A stretch of 12,195 nucleotides of DNA from an uncultured Selenomonadaceae bacterium (GTDB lineage: Bacteria > Bacillota > Negativicutes > Selenomonadales > Selenomonadaceae). The DNA lies in the NCBI GenBank assembly GCA_905236665.1, contig CAJONF010000173.1:1-12195 (forward strand), read 5' to 3'. The notes under the pieces were generated by a model. It was not told the DNA's origin, made no database searches, and saw nothing but the letters and a program-made list of their open reading frames with translations. The position numbers and the translations under genes are program-made. Below, in pieces: positions 1 through 6,485 of the stretch. Position 1 is the first letter of the stretch; each line of letters starts with the position of its first letter.

Positions 1-176
1 CCTTCAGCAAATGCGCCGATAATTGAACAGTGGTTATCGTCAATGGTTTGTGCACAAAGGCGCGGTTCGCTACCGACAACGCTTTTTAGGGTATCTTTTA
101 TCTCGTCAACATTTCCCAAGCGATTTGAATCGCAATTATAAAGGTCTAACGTGAGTTGACGTGCTAAAATTTTCAT
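1..176 (-). CDS. speD: S-adenosylmethionine decarboxylase proenzyme, N-terminal part (cut by window edge)
   Basis: The first 58 codons read MKILARQLTLDLYNCD and onward to SIIGAFAEG. This matches the amino end of the prokaryotic AdoMet decarboxylase family: a QLTLDLY-CD opening, then a beta strand ending just before the expected pyruvoyl-forming serine motif (family form ESHxSIHTWPE), which lies off the left edge. In the family, the proenzyme cleaves itself to make a pyruvoyl cofactor and then decarboxylates S-adenosylmethionine, supplying the aminopropyl donor for spermidine synthesis in the cytoplasm. The ATG at 176-174 is preceded by GGAGGGAG at 7-8 nt, so the start is secure. It is transcribed divergently from the cobalamin gene, from a strong promoter. 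The family call rests on about 58 residues without the catalytic site, so the exact subclass cannot be fixed. Confidence 0.72.
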   Translation of the reverse strand, partial: MKILARQLTLDLYNCDSNRLGNVDEIKDTLKSVVGSEPRLCAQTIDDNHCSIIGAFAE

Positions 177-206
177 GTTATCTCCCTCCAAAAATTTCAC
201 GCGCCG

Positions 207-235
207 ATTATAACAGGTATTTTTGAATACCGCAA
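207..235 (-). promoter_or_regulatory. Promoter of speD, extended -10
   Basis: On the minus strand, TTGCGG (235-230) is followed by a 17-nt spacer and a perfect TATAAT (212-207). The TG of an extended -10 element (TGTTATAAT) precedes it. The predicted start of transcription near 200 leaves a leader of about 24 nt carrying the GGAGGGAG ribosome site. The spacer contains the perfect inverted repeat listed separately. Sigma-70-type consensus reading; no experimental support. Confidence 0.65.
216..231. repeat. Perfect inverted repeat inside the speD promoter (operator candidate)
   Basis: GGTATT-TTTG-AATACC is a perfect 6-bp inverted repeat with a 4-bp centre. It fills most of the spacer between the -10 and -35 elements of the speD promoter and touches the -35. 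That position suits repressor binding, which is inference. Chance occurrence in AT-rich DNA is possible. Confidence 0.4.
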
Positions 236-248
236 AAAAATTCGCGGC

Positions 249-277
249 TTGAAAAAAAAATCCCGCTGAATTAAAAT
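249..277 (+). promoter_or_regulatory. Promoter of cobK/cbiJ
   Basis: TTGAAA (249-254), a 17-nt spacer and TAAAAT (272-277) form a good sigma-70-type promoter. Transcription would start near 284, leaving about 30 nt before the coding start. This leader is too short for a cobalamin riboswitch. The -35 elements of this promoter and the divergent speD promoter are only 13 bp apart, so the two may share regulation. Confidence 0.6.
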
Positions 278-312
278 CCTTAGCAGAATTTTTTTGATTG
301 GTGGAATGATTG

Positions 313-1083
313 GTGGCTAGTAAAAAAATTTTTTTAATTGCGGGCACGGAAGACGGGCGAAAACTTGCAGAATTTTTATTAGCGAACGGCTTTAAAGTTA
401 CGGCGTCGGTTGTCAGCGATTATGGGCGAAAACTTCTTGAAAATTGTGCGGGAATTAAAATCAATGACCGACCGCTTGATGAAAACGAACTTGAAAAAAT
501 TTTACGCGCAGAAAATTTTGATATGATTGTTGACGCCAGCCATCCTTATGCAAAAAATATTTCCGAGAATGCAATTTCAGCCGCGCACACCGTAAAAATC
601 CCCTACATTCGTTACGAACGCGCAGAAATTTCTTTTGAGTACGAAAAAATTTTTCCCGTTGACAGCTACGAGGCGGCGGCAATTAAAGCCGCTCAGCTTG
701 GCAAAAATATTTTCCTCACGACCGGTAGCAGAAATTTAAAAATTTTTGTCGAATCGCCCGCGCTGAAAGATTGCAATTTAACTGTCAGAGTTTTGCCGAC
801 CGCCGAAGTTTTGGCGCAATGTGAATCGCTCGGCTTGACGCCAAAACAAATTTTCGCCATGCAAGGAGCATTTTCTACAGAGCTAAACGCAGAAATTTTT
901 AAACACGCGGGCGCAGAAGTCATCGTCACGAAAAACAGTGGAAAAATCGGCGGTGCAGATACAAAAATCGCGGCGGCAAAAATTTTAAATTTGCCCGTCG
1001 TCATGATTAATCGCCCAAAAATTTTTTATCCTAATCTTGCTAAAACTTTCGACGAAATTTTATCAATGCTAAAAAATTTCTAG
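313..1083 (+). CDS. cobK/cbiJ: Precorrin-6A / cobalt-precorrin-6A reductase (CobK/CbiJ)
   Basis: The 256-residue product carries the family's signatures in order: a nucleotide-binding N-terminus with GTEDGR (11-16), DASHPYA (74-80), RYER (100-103), TTGSRNL (136-142), RVLP (159-162), MQGAFS (183-188) and TKNSG with GG (206-214). The family reduces the macrocycle of (cobalt-)precorrin-6A with NADPH during corrin ring synthesis in the cytoplasm. Length is normal. GTG at 313 is chosen because GGTGGA (300-305) sits 7 nt upstream. TTG at 310 is also in frame but only 4 nt from that site. The ATG at 306 is in another frame and stops after four codons. No other cobalamin gene is in the window, and a terminator follows, so it appears to be a single-gene unit. 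Whether it serves the aerobic or anaerobic route cannot be told from this protein; an anaerobic host would favour CbiJ. Confidence 0.88.
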   Translation: MASKKIFLIAGTEDGRKLAEFLLANGFKVTASVVSDYGRKLLENCAGIKINDRPLDENELEKILRAENFDMIVDASHPYAKNISENAISAAHTVKIPYIRYERAEISFEYEKIFPVDSYEAAAIKAAQLGKNIFLTTGSRNLKIFVESPALKDCNLTVRVLPTAEVLAQCESLGLTPKQIFAMQGAFSTELNAEIFKHAGAEVIVTKNSGKIGGADTKIAAAKILNLPVVMINRPKIFYPNLAKTFDEILSMLKNF

Positions 1084-1100
1084 TCCGATTAAAAAATTTT

Positions 1101-1140
1101 ATGCGTCGCCGTTCCTAAACATAACGCGGCGCATTTTAAT
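1101..1140 (+). terminator. Rho-independent terminator after cobK/cbiJ
   Basis: ATGCGTCGCCGTT (1101-1113) pairs with AACGCGGCGCAT (1123-1134) as a GC-rich stem of about 12 bp with one G-U pair and one bulged C, around a 9-nt loop. TTTTAAT follows directly. It lies 18 nt after the cobK stop and just before the secD promoter, separating the two units. The T run is short, so termination may be partial. Confidence 0.5.
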
Positions 1141-1168
1141 TGCTTTTCAATCGGCGTTGTAGTATATT
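1140..1168 (+). promoter_or_regulatory. Promoter of secDF
   Basis: TTGCTT (1140-1145), a 17-nt spacer and TATATT (1163-1168). The predicted transcription start near 1175 lies 5 nt before the upstream in-frame ATG (1180), leaving no room for a ribosome site there. It leaves about 32 nt before the GTG at 1207, which has one. The promoter therefore also supports the chosen secD start. Confidence 0.6.
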
Positions 1169-1189
1169 GACGGGCGAACATGAAATTTG

Positions 1190-1196
1190 AAAGGAG
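1190..1196 (+). promoter_or_regulatory. Ribosome binding site deciding the secD start
   Basis: AAAGGAG lies 10 nt upstream of GTG 1207. The only other candidate, ATG 1180, has no Shine-Dalgarno-like sequence and would place this site inside the coding region. The spacing is slightly long, so some doubt remains. Confidence 0.55.
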
Positions 1197-1206
1197 AAAT
1201 TTTTTA

Positions 1207-2466
1207 GTGAGGACGAATAGTTTAATCAAGCTGGTGATTTGCCTTGGAGCAATCGTGGCGTTGTTTGTGATTTTTATTCGACCGCTGGCACATTCAATTC
1301 GGCAAGGTCTCGACTTGCAGGGCGGCACACACGTTGTTTTGCAGGCGGAAGATACCGAAATTGCCAAGGTGGACGAAGACGCTATGCAACGCGTCGTTTC
1401 AATCATGGAAAAACGCGTCAATGAGCTAGGCTTAACCGAACCGATAATTCAGCGCGAAGGCGAACGCCGCGTTATCATCGAACTGCCTGGCATTAAAGAT
1501 CCTGATAAAGCTATTGAAACGATTGGCAAAACGGCAATGCTTGAATTCAAAGATGAGGCGGGCAACACGCTTTTAACCGGCACCGACTTAAAGGACGCGC
1601 AGGCCGCAATGAATCAGCAGAATGGTCAATGCGTTGTCAATCTGGAATTCAGTGACGAAGGCTCGCAGAAATTTGCAGACGCCACGCTGGAAAATGTCGG
1701 GCGGCAAATTGCTATCCTGCTTGACGGCGAAATTTTAACTAATCCCGTCGTCCGTGAACCGATTTTGGGTGGCAAGGCAGAAATTTCCGGTCAGCGCGAT
1801 TTAGAAGAAGCACAAAGGCTCGCGGTTCTTTTGCGGAGCGGCGCATTGCCCGTTAAAGTCAACATAATTGAAACTCGCACAGTTGGTCCTTCGCTCGGAC
1901 AAGATTCTAAAGATAAATCGGAATTCGCCTTTGTCATCGGCATTGCGGCAGTTTTAGTTTTCATGCTTTTATTCTACCGCTTGCCTGGCTTTATCGCGGA
2001 TATCGCGTTGATGGCTTATACGCTCATGCTTTTAGGAACCTTGAAAGGTTTGGACGCGACTTTGACATTGCCGGGCGTAGCGGGAATAATTTTATCAATC
2101 GGTATGGCTGTCGACGCGAACGTTTTAATTTTTGAACACTTCAAAGAGGAATTTAGATTGGGCAAGTCAATTCGGCTGGCAATGGACGCGGGCTTTAAAC
2201 GCGCCTTCACGACGATTTTTGACTCGAACATCACCACGATAATTGCGGCGGGCGTGCTGTTTATGTTTGGCACAGGAACAATCCGCGGCTTTGCAATAAC
2301 TCTCGGCTTAGGCGTTCTGCTCAGTATGTTGACGGCGATAACTTTAACGCAATTTATGTTGAAACTCTTAGTCAACACGAATATTGTAGCAAGTCCTTCA
2401 GCTTATGGCGCGGACGGCTTTGTACTGTTCGACATGACAGCTGACGGAAAGGCGGTGAAGAAATAA
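1207..2466 (+). CDS. secD: Protein translocase subunit SecD
   Basis: SecD pairs with SecF in the cytoplasmic membrane and uses the proton-motive force to help SecYEG finish moving preproteins outward. The 419-residue product shows the expected layout: one N-terminal membrane segment (about 6-24), the conserved QGLDLQGG (33-40), a large extracytoplasmic domain, then five hydrophobic segments from about residue 240. DANVLIFEHFKEE (303-315) corresponds to the conserved DANVLIFERxxEE of the family. About 30 mostly polar residues follow the last membrane helix. GTG 1207 is chosen over ATG 1180 on ribosome-site and promoter grounds; ATG would add nine basic residues before the first helix. The stop overlaps the secF start (TAATG). 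yajC is not adjacent. Function is secure from motifs and the secF partner. Confidence 0.93.
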   Translation: MRTNSLIKLVICLGAIVALFVIFIRPLAHSIRQGLDLQGGTHVVLQAEDTEIAKVDEDAMQRVVSIMEKRVNELGLTEPIIQREGERRVIIELPGIKDPDKAIETIGKTAMLEFKDEAGNTLLTGTDLKDAQAAMNQQNGQCVVNLEFSDEGSQKFADATLENVGRQIAILLDGEILTNPVVREPILGGKAEISGQRDLEEAQRLAVLLRSGALPVKVNIIETRTVGPSLGQDSKDKSEFAFVIGIAAVLVFMLLFYRLPGFIADIALMAYTLMLLGTLKGLDATLTLPGVAGIILSIGMAVDANVLIFEHFKEEFRLGKSIRLAMDAGFKRAFTTIFDSNITTIIAAGVLFMFGTGTIRGFAITLGLGVLLSMLTAITLTQFMLKLLVNTNIVASPSAYGADGFVLFDMTADGKAVKK

Positions 2467-3359
2467 TGCCGAAATTTGATATTGCTGGGCGCGGCAAGAT
2501 GTGGTTTGTAATTTCTCTGCTCGTAATTGTTCCGGGCTTAATTTCTATGGCGACACGCGGCTTTAATTTCGGGATTGACTTCACGGGCGGCACGATTATA
2601 GATTTAAAATTTGAAAAACCCGTGGCGATTGCGCAGGTTAGAGAAAGTTTAAAACCATTCGGGCTGGACGGCGCGACGATTCAGCTTTCCGGTGAAAGTT
2701 CGGACGTTTCAACTTCAACTGACGTTATGATTCGCACGATTGATTTGGAAGAAGTTCAGCGCAAAGAAGTTATGGCGGCGATTCGCGATAAAGTCGGCGG
2801 CTATGAAGTCCTGCGCGAAGAAAAAGTTGGCGCGGTTATCGGTAGCGAACTGATTATGAACGCCGTTTTAGCTTTGGTAATTTCTTGGGCTTTGATAATT
2901 TTATACGTTGCCTATCGTTTTGAATTGCGATTCGGTATCGCGGCAGTTATGGCTCTTGTTCACGATATTTTAATTGTGCTGGCGTTTTTCTCATTCACAC
3001 AGCGGCAAGTTGATTCTTCATTCGTGGCGGCATTGCTTACAGTCGTCGGCTACTCAATCAACGATACGATTGTTATCTTCGACAGGATACGCGAAAATCT
3101 GAAATTGCACTTCAGGCGCGGCGGCAATGTCATTGAGCTGGTTAATCGTTCGGTTTATCAAACGCTGACTCGTTCGCTGTACACGGTCTTTACCTGTCTG
3201 TTCACAACTTTTGCGCTGTTCTTCTTCGGCGGCGAAACTACAAAAGATTTTGCGTTCGCGCTGATTGTCGGATTCATGAGCGGTTGCTATTCGTCAATTT
3301 TCATTGCCGGACCGCTTTGGCTTGAGCTTAGGAAATTTGGCAACAAAAAAAGCAACTAG
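2466..3359 (+). CDS. secF: Protein translocase subunit SecF
   Basis: The 297-residue product has an N-terminal membrane helix (about 12-28), the conserved GIDFTGG (36-42), an extracytoplasmic domain, then five further hydrophobic segments. The family hallmark GYSINDTIVIFDRIREN lies at 195-211, and a glycine-rich FFFGGE near residue 255 is also typical. It forms the SecDF complex with the upstream product. Its ATG shares one base with the secD stop (TAATG), and GGCGG lies upstream inside secD, so translation is probably coupled, which suits the 1:1 complex. Its 3' end and stop codon form part of the hairpin shared with the convergent wbaP gene. Length is normal for a separate SecF. Confidence 0.94.
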   Translation: MPKFDIAGRGKMWFVISLLVIVPGLISMATRGFNFGIDFTGGTIIDLKFEKPVAIAQVRESLKPFGLDGATIQLSGESSDVSTSTDVMIRTIDLEEVQRKEVMAAIRDKVGGYEVLREEKVGAVIGSELIMNAVLALVISWALIILYVAYRFELRFGIAAVMALVHDILIVLAFFSFTQRQVDSSFVAALLTVVGYSINDTIVIFDRIRENLKLHFRRGGNVIELVNRSVYQTLTRSLYTVFTCLFTTFALFFFGGETTKDFAFALIVGFMSGCYSSIFIAGPLWLELRKFGNKKSN

Positions 3360-3380
3360 GAAAAAATTTCTAATTGCTTT
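3345..3380 (-). terminator. Terminator hairpin between convergent secF and wbaP
   Basis: AAAGCAA (3349-3355) and TTGCTTT (3374-3380) are perfect inverted arms. The stem extends inward through TAG/CTA and AAA/TTT with one mismatch and one wobble. Read on the minus strand, the hairpin is followed by seven T residues (3351-3345), as expected for intrinsic termination of wbaP. On the plus strand only TTTAAT follows, so termination of secF would be weaker. The stem is AT-rich and overlaps both stop codons. Confidence 0.45.
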
Positions 3381-4815
3381 AATACGCTCCTTTTTCTTGA
3401 AAGACAGCTTTAATGGTTTTGAAAAGATACATGATGTCAATCCACACCGACCAATTTCTAACGTACCAAGTATCCATGGCGACGCGTTCGGGGTAGGTGG
3501 TGTCACTCCTGCCGGAAACTTGCCACATACCCGTTATCCCCGGCAAGACCATATAATATTCTCGAATATTTTTTCCATAGCGCGGCACTTCAGCTTGAAC
3601 AATGGGACGCGGACCAACAAGGCTCATGTCGCCGCGAATCACGTTCCAAAGTTGCGGCAATTCGTCTAAACTTTTTCGGCGCAAAAAATTTCCAAGCTTC
3701 GTGACACGCGGATCATTAGTTAGTTTGAAAGTTTCTTCCCATTCACGGCGAGCTTCGGGATTTTCTGCTAAATATTTTTCTAATTTCTCTTGAGCATTGG
3801 GAATCATCGTTTGAAATTTATAGCACGGGAATTTTTTTCCGGCGGCACCAACGCGCCTATGAGAAAAAATCACGTGACCGCGGGTATCAATCGCTACGGC
3901 AAGCGCAATTCCCAAAAGTAGCGGCGAAATCATCAGTCCGCCAAAAATCGTCAACGTTAAATCGAAAATTCTTTTGAAAACGCGATTATAAGGGCGGGAA
4001 AGATTGTTGCGAACATTGAGCATTAAAATTTTTTCACTAAACAAAATCGCCGGCTCCACGCTAGTCATCGGCGTCCCGATTAAATCCGGCACGAACGAAA
4101 TATTTTTTACGTGCGGCTGAATCGTGGTGATTAGTGCTTGAAGTTTTTCTTTATCTAGACCTGGCGCGGCTATGATGACTGTTTGAACTTTTGACGCCCG
4201 AATAATTCTGCGCGCATCATCAAAGCCGCCTAGTATCGGAAAATTTTTTGGCAATTGTTCGGAAATCGGGTGGTCGTCAATAATTCCAACGACGGTGTAG
4301 CGATAACCTAAATCCTCTTGCCAAAATTTTATCAACTTTTCCGCCGTCAACCCCGCGCCTATTAAAACAATCGGTTCGTAAAAAATATTTCGTCGCTTTA
4401 AAACTTTCAGCACGCAGTAACGAATCATGCAGACATTCGCCAACACGAATAGCCCGAACAAAATTATAAACAGCCGCGAAGAATACTCGCTTATTTTGAA
4501 AAAGTAAATTAAAATTATTGAGGCAATCCAGCCGGCGAAGACCGATTGAAAAATATCGCGCATGGTATCAACTACGGGTTTCATTTGCCGATAGGAGCGC
4601 GATTGTCCAAGAAAAATTAAAAATAACAGCGGCACTGCACCATAAACATACGCTTCGCCATAAAGATAGGTAGCACGGTTCCACGTGTCTAGGGCGTCTC
4701 GCAAAATAAATGCCAGTTGCTCGCTCAATACAACGCCAACATAATCAAATAACAGAAATAAAATCGGCGGCGCAAATGTGCTTAGTGTCGTCGAATTTTT
4801 TTTTGCAGAAGACAT
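3379..4815 (-). CDS. wbaP: Undecaprenyl-phosphate sugar phosphotransferase, WbaP-like (polyprenyl glycosylphosphotransferase)
   Basis: Such enzymes move a sugar-1-phosphate, often galactose-1-P or glucose-1-P from its UDP-sugar, onto undecaprenyl phosphate, starting O-antigen, capsule or exopolysaccharide synthesis at the inner face of the membrane. The 478-residue product has four hydrophobic segments in residues 13-135, a nucleotide-fold middle domain with IVLIGAG (149-155), and a C-terminal bacterial sugar transferase domain from about 281: KRIFDL (281-286), HRRVG (319-323), the catalytic-type SLDELPQLWN (382-391, with D384-E385), GDMSLVGPRP (395-404) and PGITGMWQVSGRSD (425-438). Length is close to Salmonella WbaP. 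The ATG at 4815 has GAGG 7 nt upstream; an in-frame ATG at 4875 lies inside the promoter and is rejected. It is a single gene pointing against its neighbours. The sugar cannot be told from sequence. Confidence 0.88.
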   Translation of the reverse strand: MSSAKKNSTTLSTFAPPILFLLFDYVGVVLSEQLAFILRDALDTWNRATYLYGEAYVYGAVPLLFLIFLGQSRSYRQMKPVVDTMRDIFQSVFAGWIASIILIYFFKISEYSSRLFIILFGLFVLANVCMIRYCVLKVLKRRNIFYEPIVLIGAGLTAEKLIKFWQEDLGYRYTVVGIIDDHPISEQLPKNFPILGGFDDARRIIRASKVQTVIIAAPGLDKEKLQALITTIQPHVKNISFVPDLIGTPMTSVEPAILFSEKILMLNVRNNLSRPYNRVFKRIFDLTLTIFGGLMISPLLLGIALAVAIDTRGHVIFSHRRVGAAGKKFPCYKFQTMIPNAQEKLEKYLAENPEARREWEETFKLTNDPRVTKLGNFLRRKSLDELPQLWNVIRGDMSLVGPRPIVQAEVPRYGKNIREYYMVLPGITGMWQVSGRSDTTYPERVAMDTWYVRNWSVWIDIMYLFKTIKAVFQEKGAY

Positions 4816-4830
4816 TCTCTTTCCTCTATC

Positions 4831-4842
4831 CAAAATATTTTG
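4831..4842. repeat. Perfect 12-bp palindrome at the wbaP transcription start
   Basis: CAAAATATTTTG reads the same on both strands and straddles the predicted wbaP transcription start (about 4841). It could be an operator, but AT-rich palindromes of this size also arise by chance here. Confidence 0.3.
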
Positions 4843-4847
4843 AGCAC

Positions 4848-4875
4848 ATTCTAACACAAAGCAGGATAAAAACAA
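4848..4875 (-). promoter_or_regulatory. Promoter of wbaP, extended -10
   Basis: On the minus strand, TTGTTT (4875-4870), a 16-nt spacer and TAGAAT (4853-4848), preceded by TG to form TGTTAGAAT. It lies 33 nt upstream of the chosen ATG, a sensible leader with the GAGG ribosome site. Confidence 0.5.
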
Positions 4876-4901
4876 ATTAGCCCGCCCTATCAGTTACGAT
4901 T

Positions 4902-4920
4902 AAAAAATTATAAATTTTTT
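4902..4920. repeat. A/T-only inverted repeat in the wbaP-murE intergenic region
   Basis: AAAAAATT-ATA-AATTTTTT is a perfect 8-bp inverted repeat made only of A and T. It lies between the divergent wbaP and murE promoters. A-tracts of this kind bend DNA; any role here is inference. It is too far upstream of either promoter to be a classical UP element. Confidence 0.35.
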
Positions 4921-4929
4921 TACGTCATA

Positions 4930-4959
4930 GCCGCTTAAGCAATAAAATTTTTGCGCGGC
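4930..4959. repeat. Interrupted inverted repeat abutting the murE -35 box
   Basis: GCCGC (4930-4934) and GCGGC (4955-4959) are perfect arms. An inner GCAA (4939-4942) pairs with TTGC (4951-4954), leaving a 4-nt bulge on the left arm. It ends one base before the murE -35 element and lies outside the predicted transcript, so a protein-binding role is likelier than an RNA one. Confidence 0.3.
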
Positions 4960-4960
4960 A

Positions 4961-4990
4961 TTGTCTTTTCATGCAAAGTTCAATTATAAT
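4961..4990 (+). promoter_or_regulatory. Promoter of the mur operon
   Basis: TTGTCT (4961-4966), an 18-nt spacer and a perfect TATAAT (4985-4990). The predicted transcription start near 4997 lies after the upstream in-frame ATG (4971) and about 22 nt before TTG 5019. It therefore supports TTG as the real murE start. The -10 lies inside the perfect palindrome CAATTATAATTG (4981-4992). It is the only clear promoter I find for murE through murC. Confidence 0.65.
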
Positions 4991-5001
4991 TGGCGTTAAA
5001 C

Positions 5002-5011
5002 AGGAGGGAGG
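5002..5011 (+). promoter_or_regulatory. Ribosome binding site deciding the murE start
   Basis: AGGAGGGAGG, an unusually strong Shine-Dalgarno sequence, lies 7 nt upstream of TTG 5019. Taking the upstream ATG 4971 instead would bury it within the reading frame. Confidence 0.75.
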
Positions 5012-5018
5012 CGAGACC

Positions 5019-6485
5019 TTGATAAAAAAATTAAGCGAACTTGCACTGCTCATACCCGACGCAAAAATTATCGGCGACGACGTGCAAATAAGCGGCATTG
5101 AGCACGACTCGCGCAAGGTCACGGCAAAAAATATTTTTGTGTGCATGGAAGGTGCACACGTTGACGGACATAATTTCATTTCACAGGCGGCGGACAAAGG
5201 CGCGGTTGCCGTTTTGACTGCGCGGAAAAATTTCATGCCGCCCGAAAATATTTCAGCAATCATTGTTCCCGATATGTTAAACGCGCTGGCGGTTATCGTC
5301 CCGTATTTTTATGATTATCCTGCGCGGGCAATGCGTGTTGTCGGCGTGACTGGTACCAACGGTAAAACTACCACGACTTATTTGCTCCGCGAAATTTTTA
5401 AAAGCGCGGGACTTAAAGTCGGACTTATCGGCACGATTCAAATTTTAATCGACGATGAAAAATTTCCCAATCCGAACACCACACCAAACGTTATAGATTT
5501 ACAGCACATCTTCGCCGAAATGCGCGATAAAAAAATTCAAGTCGTCGTCATGGAAGTTTCAAGCCATGCTCTCGCCGAAAACAGAGTTGCGGGCGTGGAA
5601 TTCGATACGGCGATTTTCACGAATCTCACGCAAGATCATTTAGATTTTCATGGCACAATGGAAAATTATCTGCGCGCCAAGGCAAAACTTTTCGACATGA
5701 TTTCGCGCAGAGGAACTAAGCAAAATAAAACTGCTGTGATTAATATCGACGACGTGGCGGGCGAAAAAATCCTTAAGCATTGTCTTTGTAAAAAAATTTC
5801 TTATGGCGTAAAAAATCCCGCCGATTTGCAAGCTGTTGACGTTAATATTCGCGCAGACGGCATGAAACTGCACTGCTTAATGGATTTGTCGTTAAATATC
5901 ACTGGCTTGTTTAATGTTTACAACGTGCTGGCGGCGATTGGCGCGGCTTTGGCTGAAAATATTCGACCGGATATCATCAAGCTTGCGCTGGAAAATTTTA
6001 AGAGTGTGCCCGGACGTTTCGAGCGGATTTTTGCTGACGTTCCCTTTACAGTTATCGTTGACTATGCACATACACCCGACGGCGTTAAAAATGTTTTGGA
6101 GACGGCGCGGCAGATTGCCACTGGAAAAATTATCACGGTGTTTGGTTGTGGCGGTGATCGTGACAATAAAAAACGACCGATTATGGGCAAGCTTGCCGCT
6201 GAACTTTCAGACGTTGTCATTGCCACGAGCGATAACCCGCGCACTGAAGACCCCGAAAAAATTCTTGATGACATAGAAGCCGGCATTGGCGATAAAATTC
6301 ACGAACGCATTGTCGACAGACGCACAGCGATTTTCAGAGCGATTGAACTTGCCGCGGCTGGCGACGTGGTTTTGATTTTGGGTAAAGGTCACGAAAATTA
6401 TCAAATCCTAAACACAGGAACAATTCACTTTGACGACAGAGAAGTTGCTAACGAAGCGATTACGGAGGTTAAATCCCATGGATAA
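5019..6485 (+). CDS. murE: UDP-MurNAc-L-Ala-D-Glu:meso-diaminopimelate ligase (MurE)
   Basis: MurE adds the third stem-peptide residue to UDP-MurNAc-L-Ala-D-Glu with ATP in the cytoplasm. The 488-residue product has the N-terminal substrate domain with HDSR (29-32), the P-loop TGTNGKTTT (111-119), the YLRAKAKLF stretch whose K221 matches the carbamylated lysine of the family, and DNPRTEDP (405-412). DNPR is the signature of enzymes taking meso-diaminopimelate rather than lysine, so a meso-DAP wall is predicted. TTG 5019 is chosen for its very strong ribosome site and because the ATG at 4971 precedes the predicted transcription start. It is the first gene of the mur operon; its last 8 nt overlap murF. 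The mraZ, mraW, ftsL and ftsI genes often found upstream are absent, and wbaP sits there instead. Confidence 0.95.
   Translation: MIKKLSELALLIPDAKIIGDDVQISGIEHDSRKVTAKNIFVCMEGAHVDGHNFISQAADKGAVAVLTARKNFMPPENISAIIVPDMLNALAVIVPYFYDYPARAMRVVGVTGTNGKTTTTYLLREIFKSAGLKVGLIGTIQILIDDEKFPNPNTTPNVIDLQHIFAEMRDKKIQVVVMEVSSHALAENRVAGVEFDTAIFTNLTQDHLDFHGTMENYLRAKAKLFDMISRRGTKQNKTAVINIDDVAGEKILKHCLCKKISYGVKNPADLQAVDVNIRADGMKLHCLMDLSLNITGLFNVYNVLAAIGAALAENIRPDIIKLALENFKSVPGRFERIFADVPFTVIVDYAHTPDGVKNVLETARQIATGKIITVFGCGGDRDNKKRPIMGKLAAELSDVVIATSDNPRTEDPEKILDDIEAGIGDKIHERIVDRRTAIFRAIELAAAGDVVLILGKGHENYQILNTGTIHFDDREVANEAITEVKSHG

Noticed and set aside
177..312. A cobalamin riboswitch upstream of cobK/cbiJ.
   Set aside because: The promoter leaves a leader of only about 30 nt, and no B12-box-like sequence is visible.
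3304..3669. Open frame on the plus strand across the secF end and into wbaP.
   Set aside because: It is antisense to the well-supported wbaP gene, has no ribosome site, and its product resembles nothing known. The other overlapping frames opposite or inside the named genes were dropped for the same reasons.
4816..5018. A T-box or other leader RNA upstream of murE.
   Set aside because: The predicted transcript leader is only about 22 nt, far too short.
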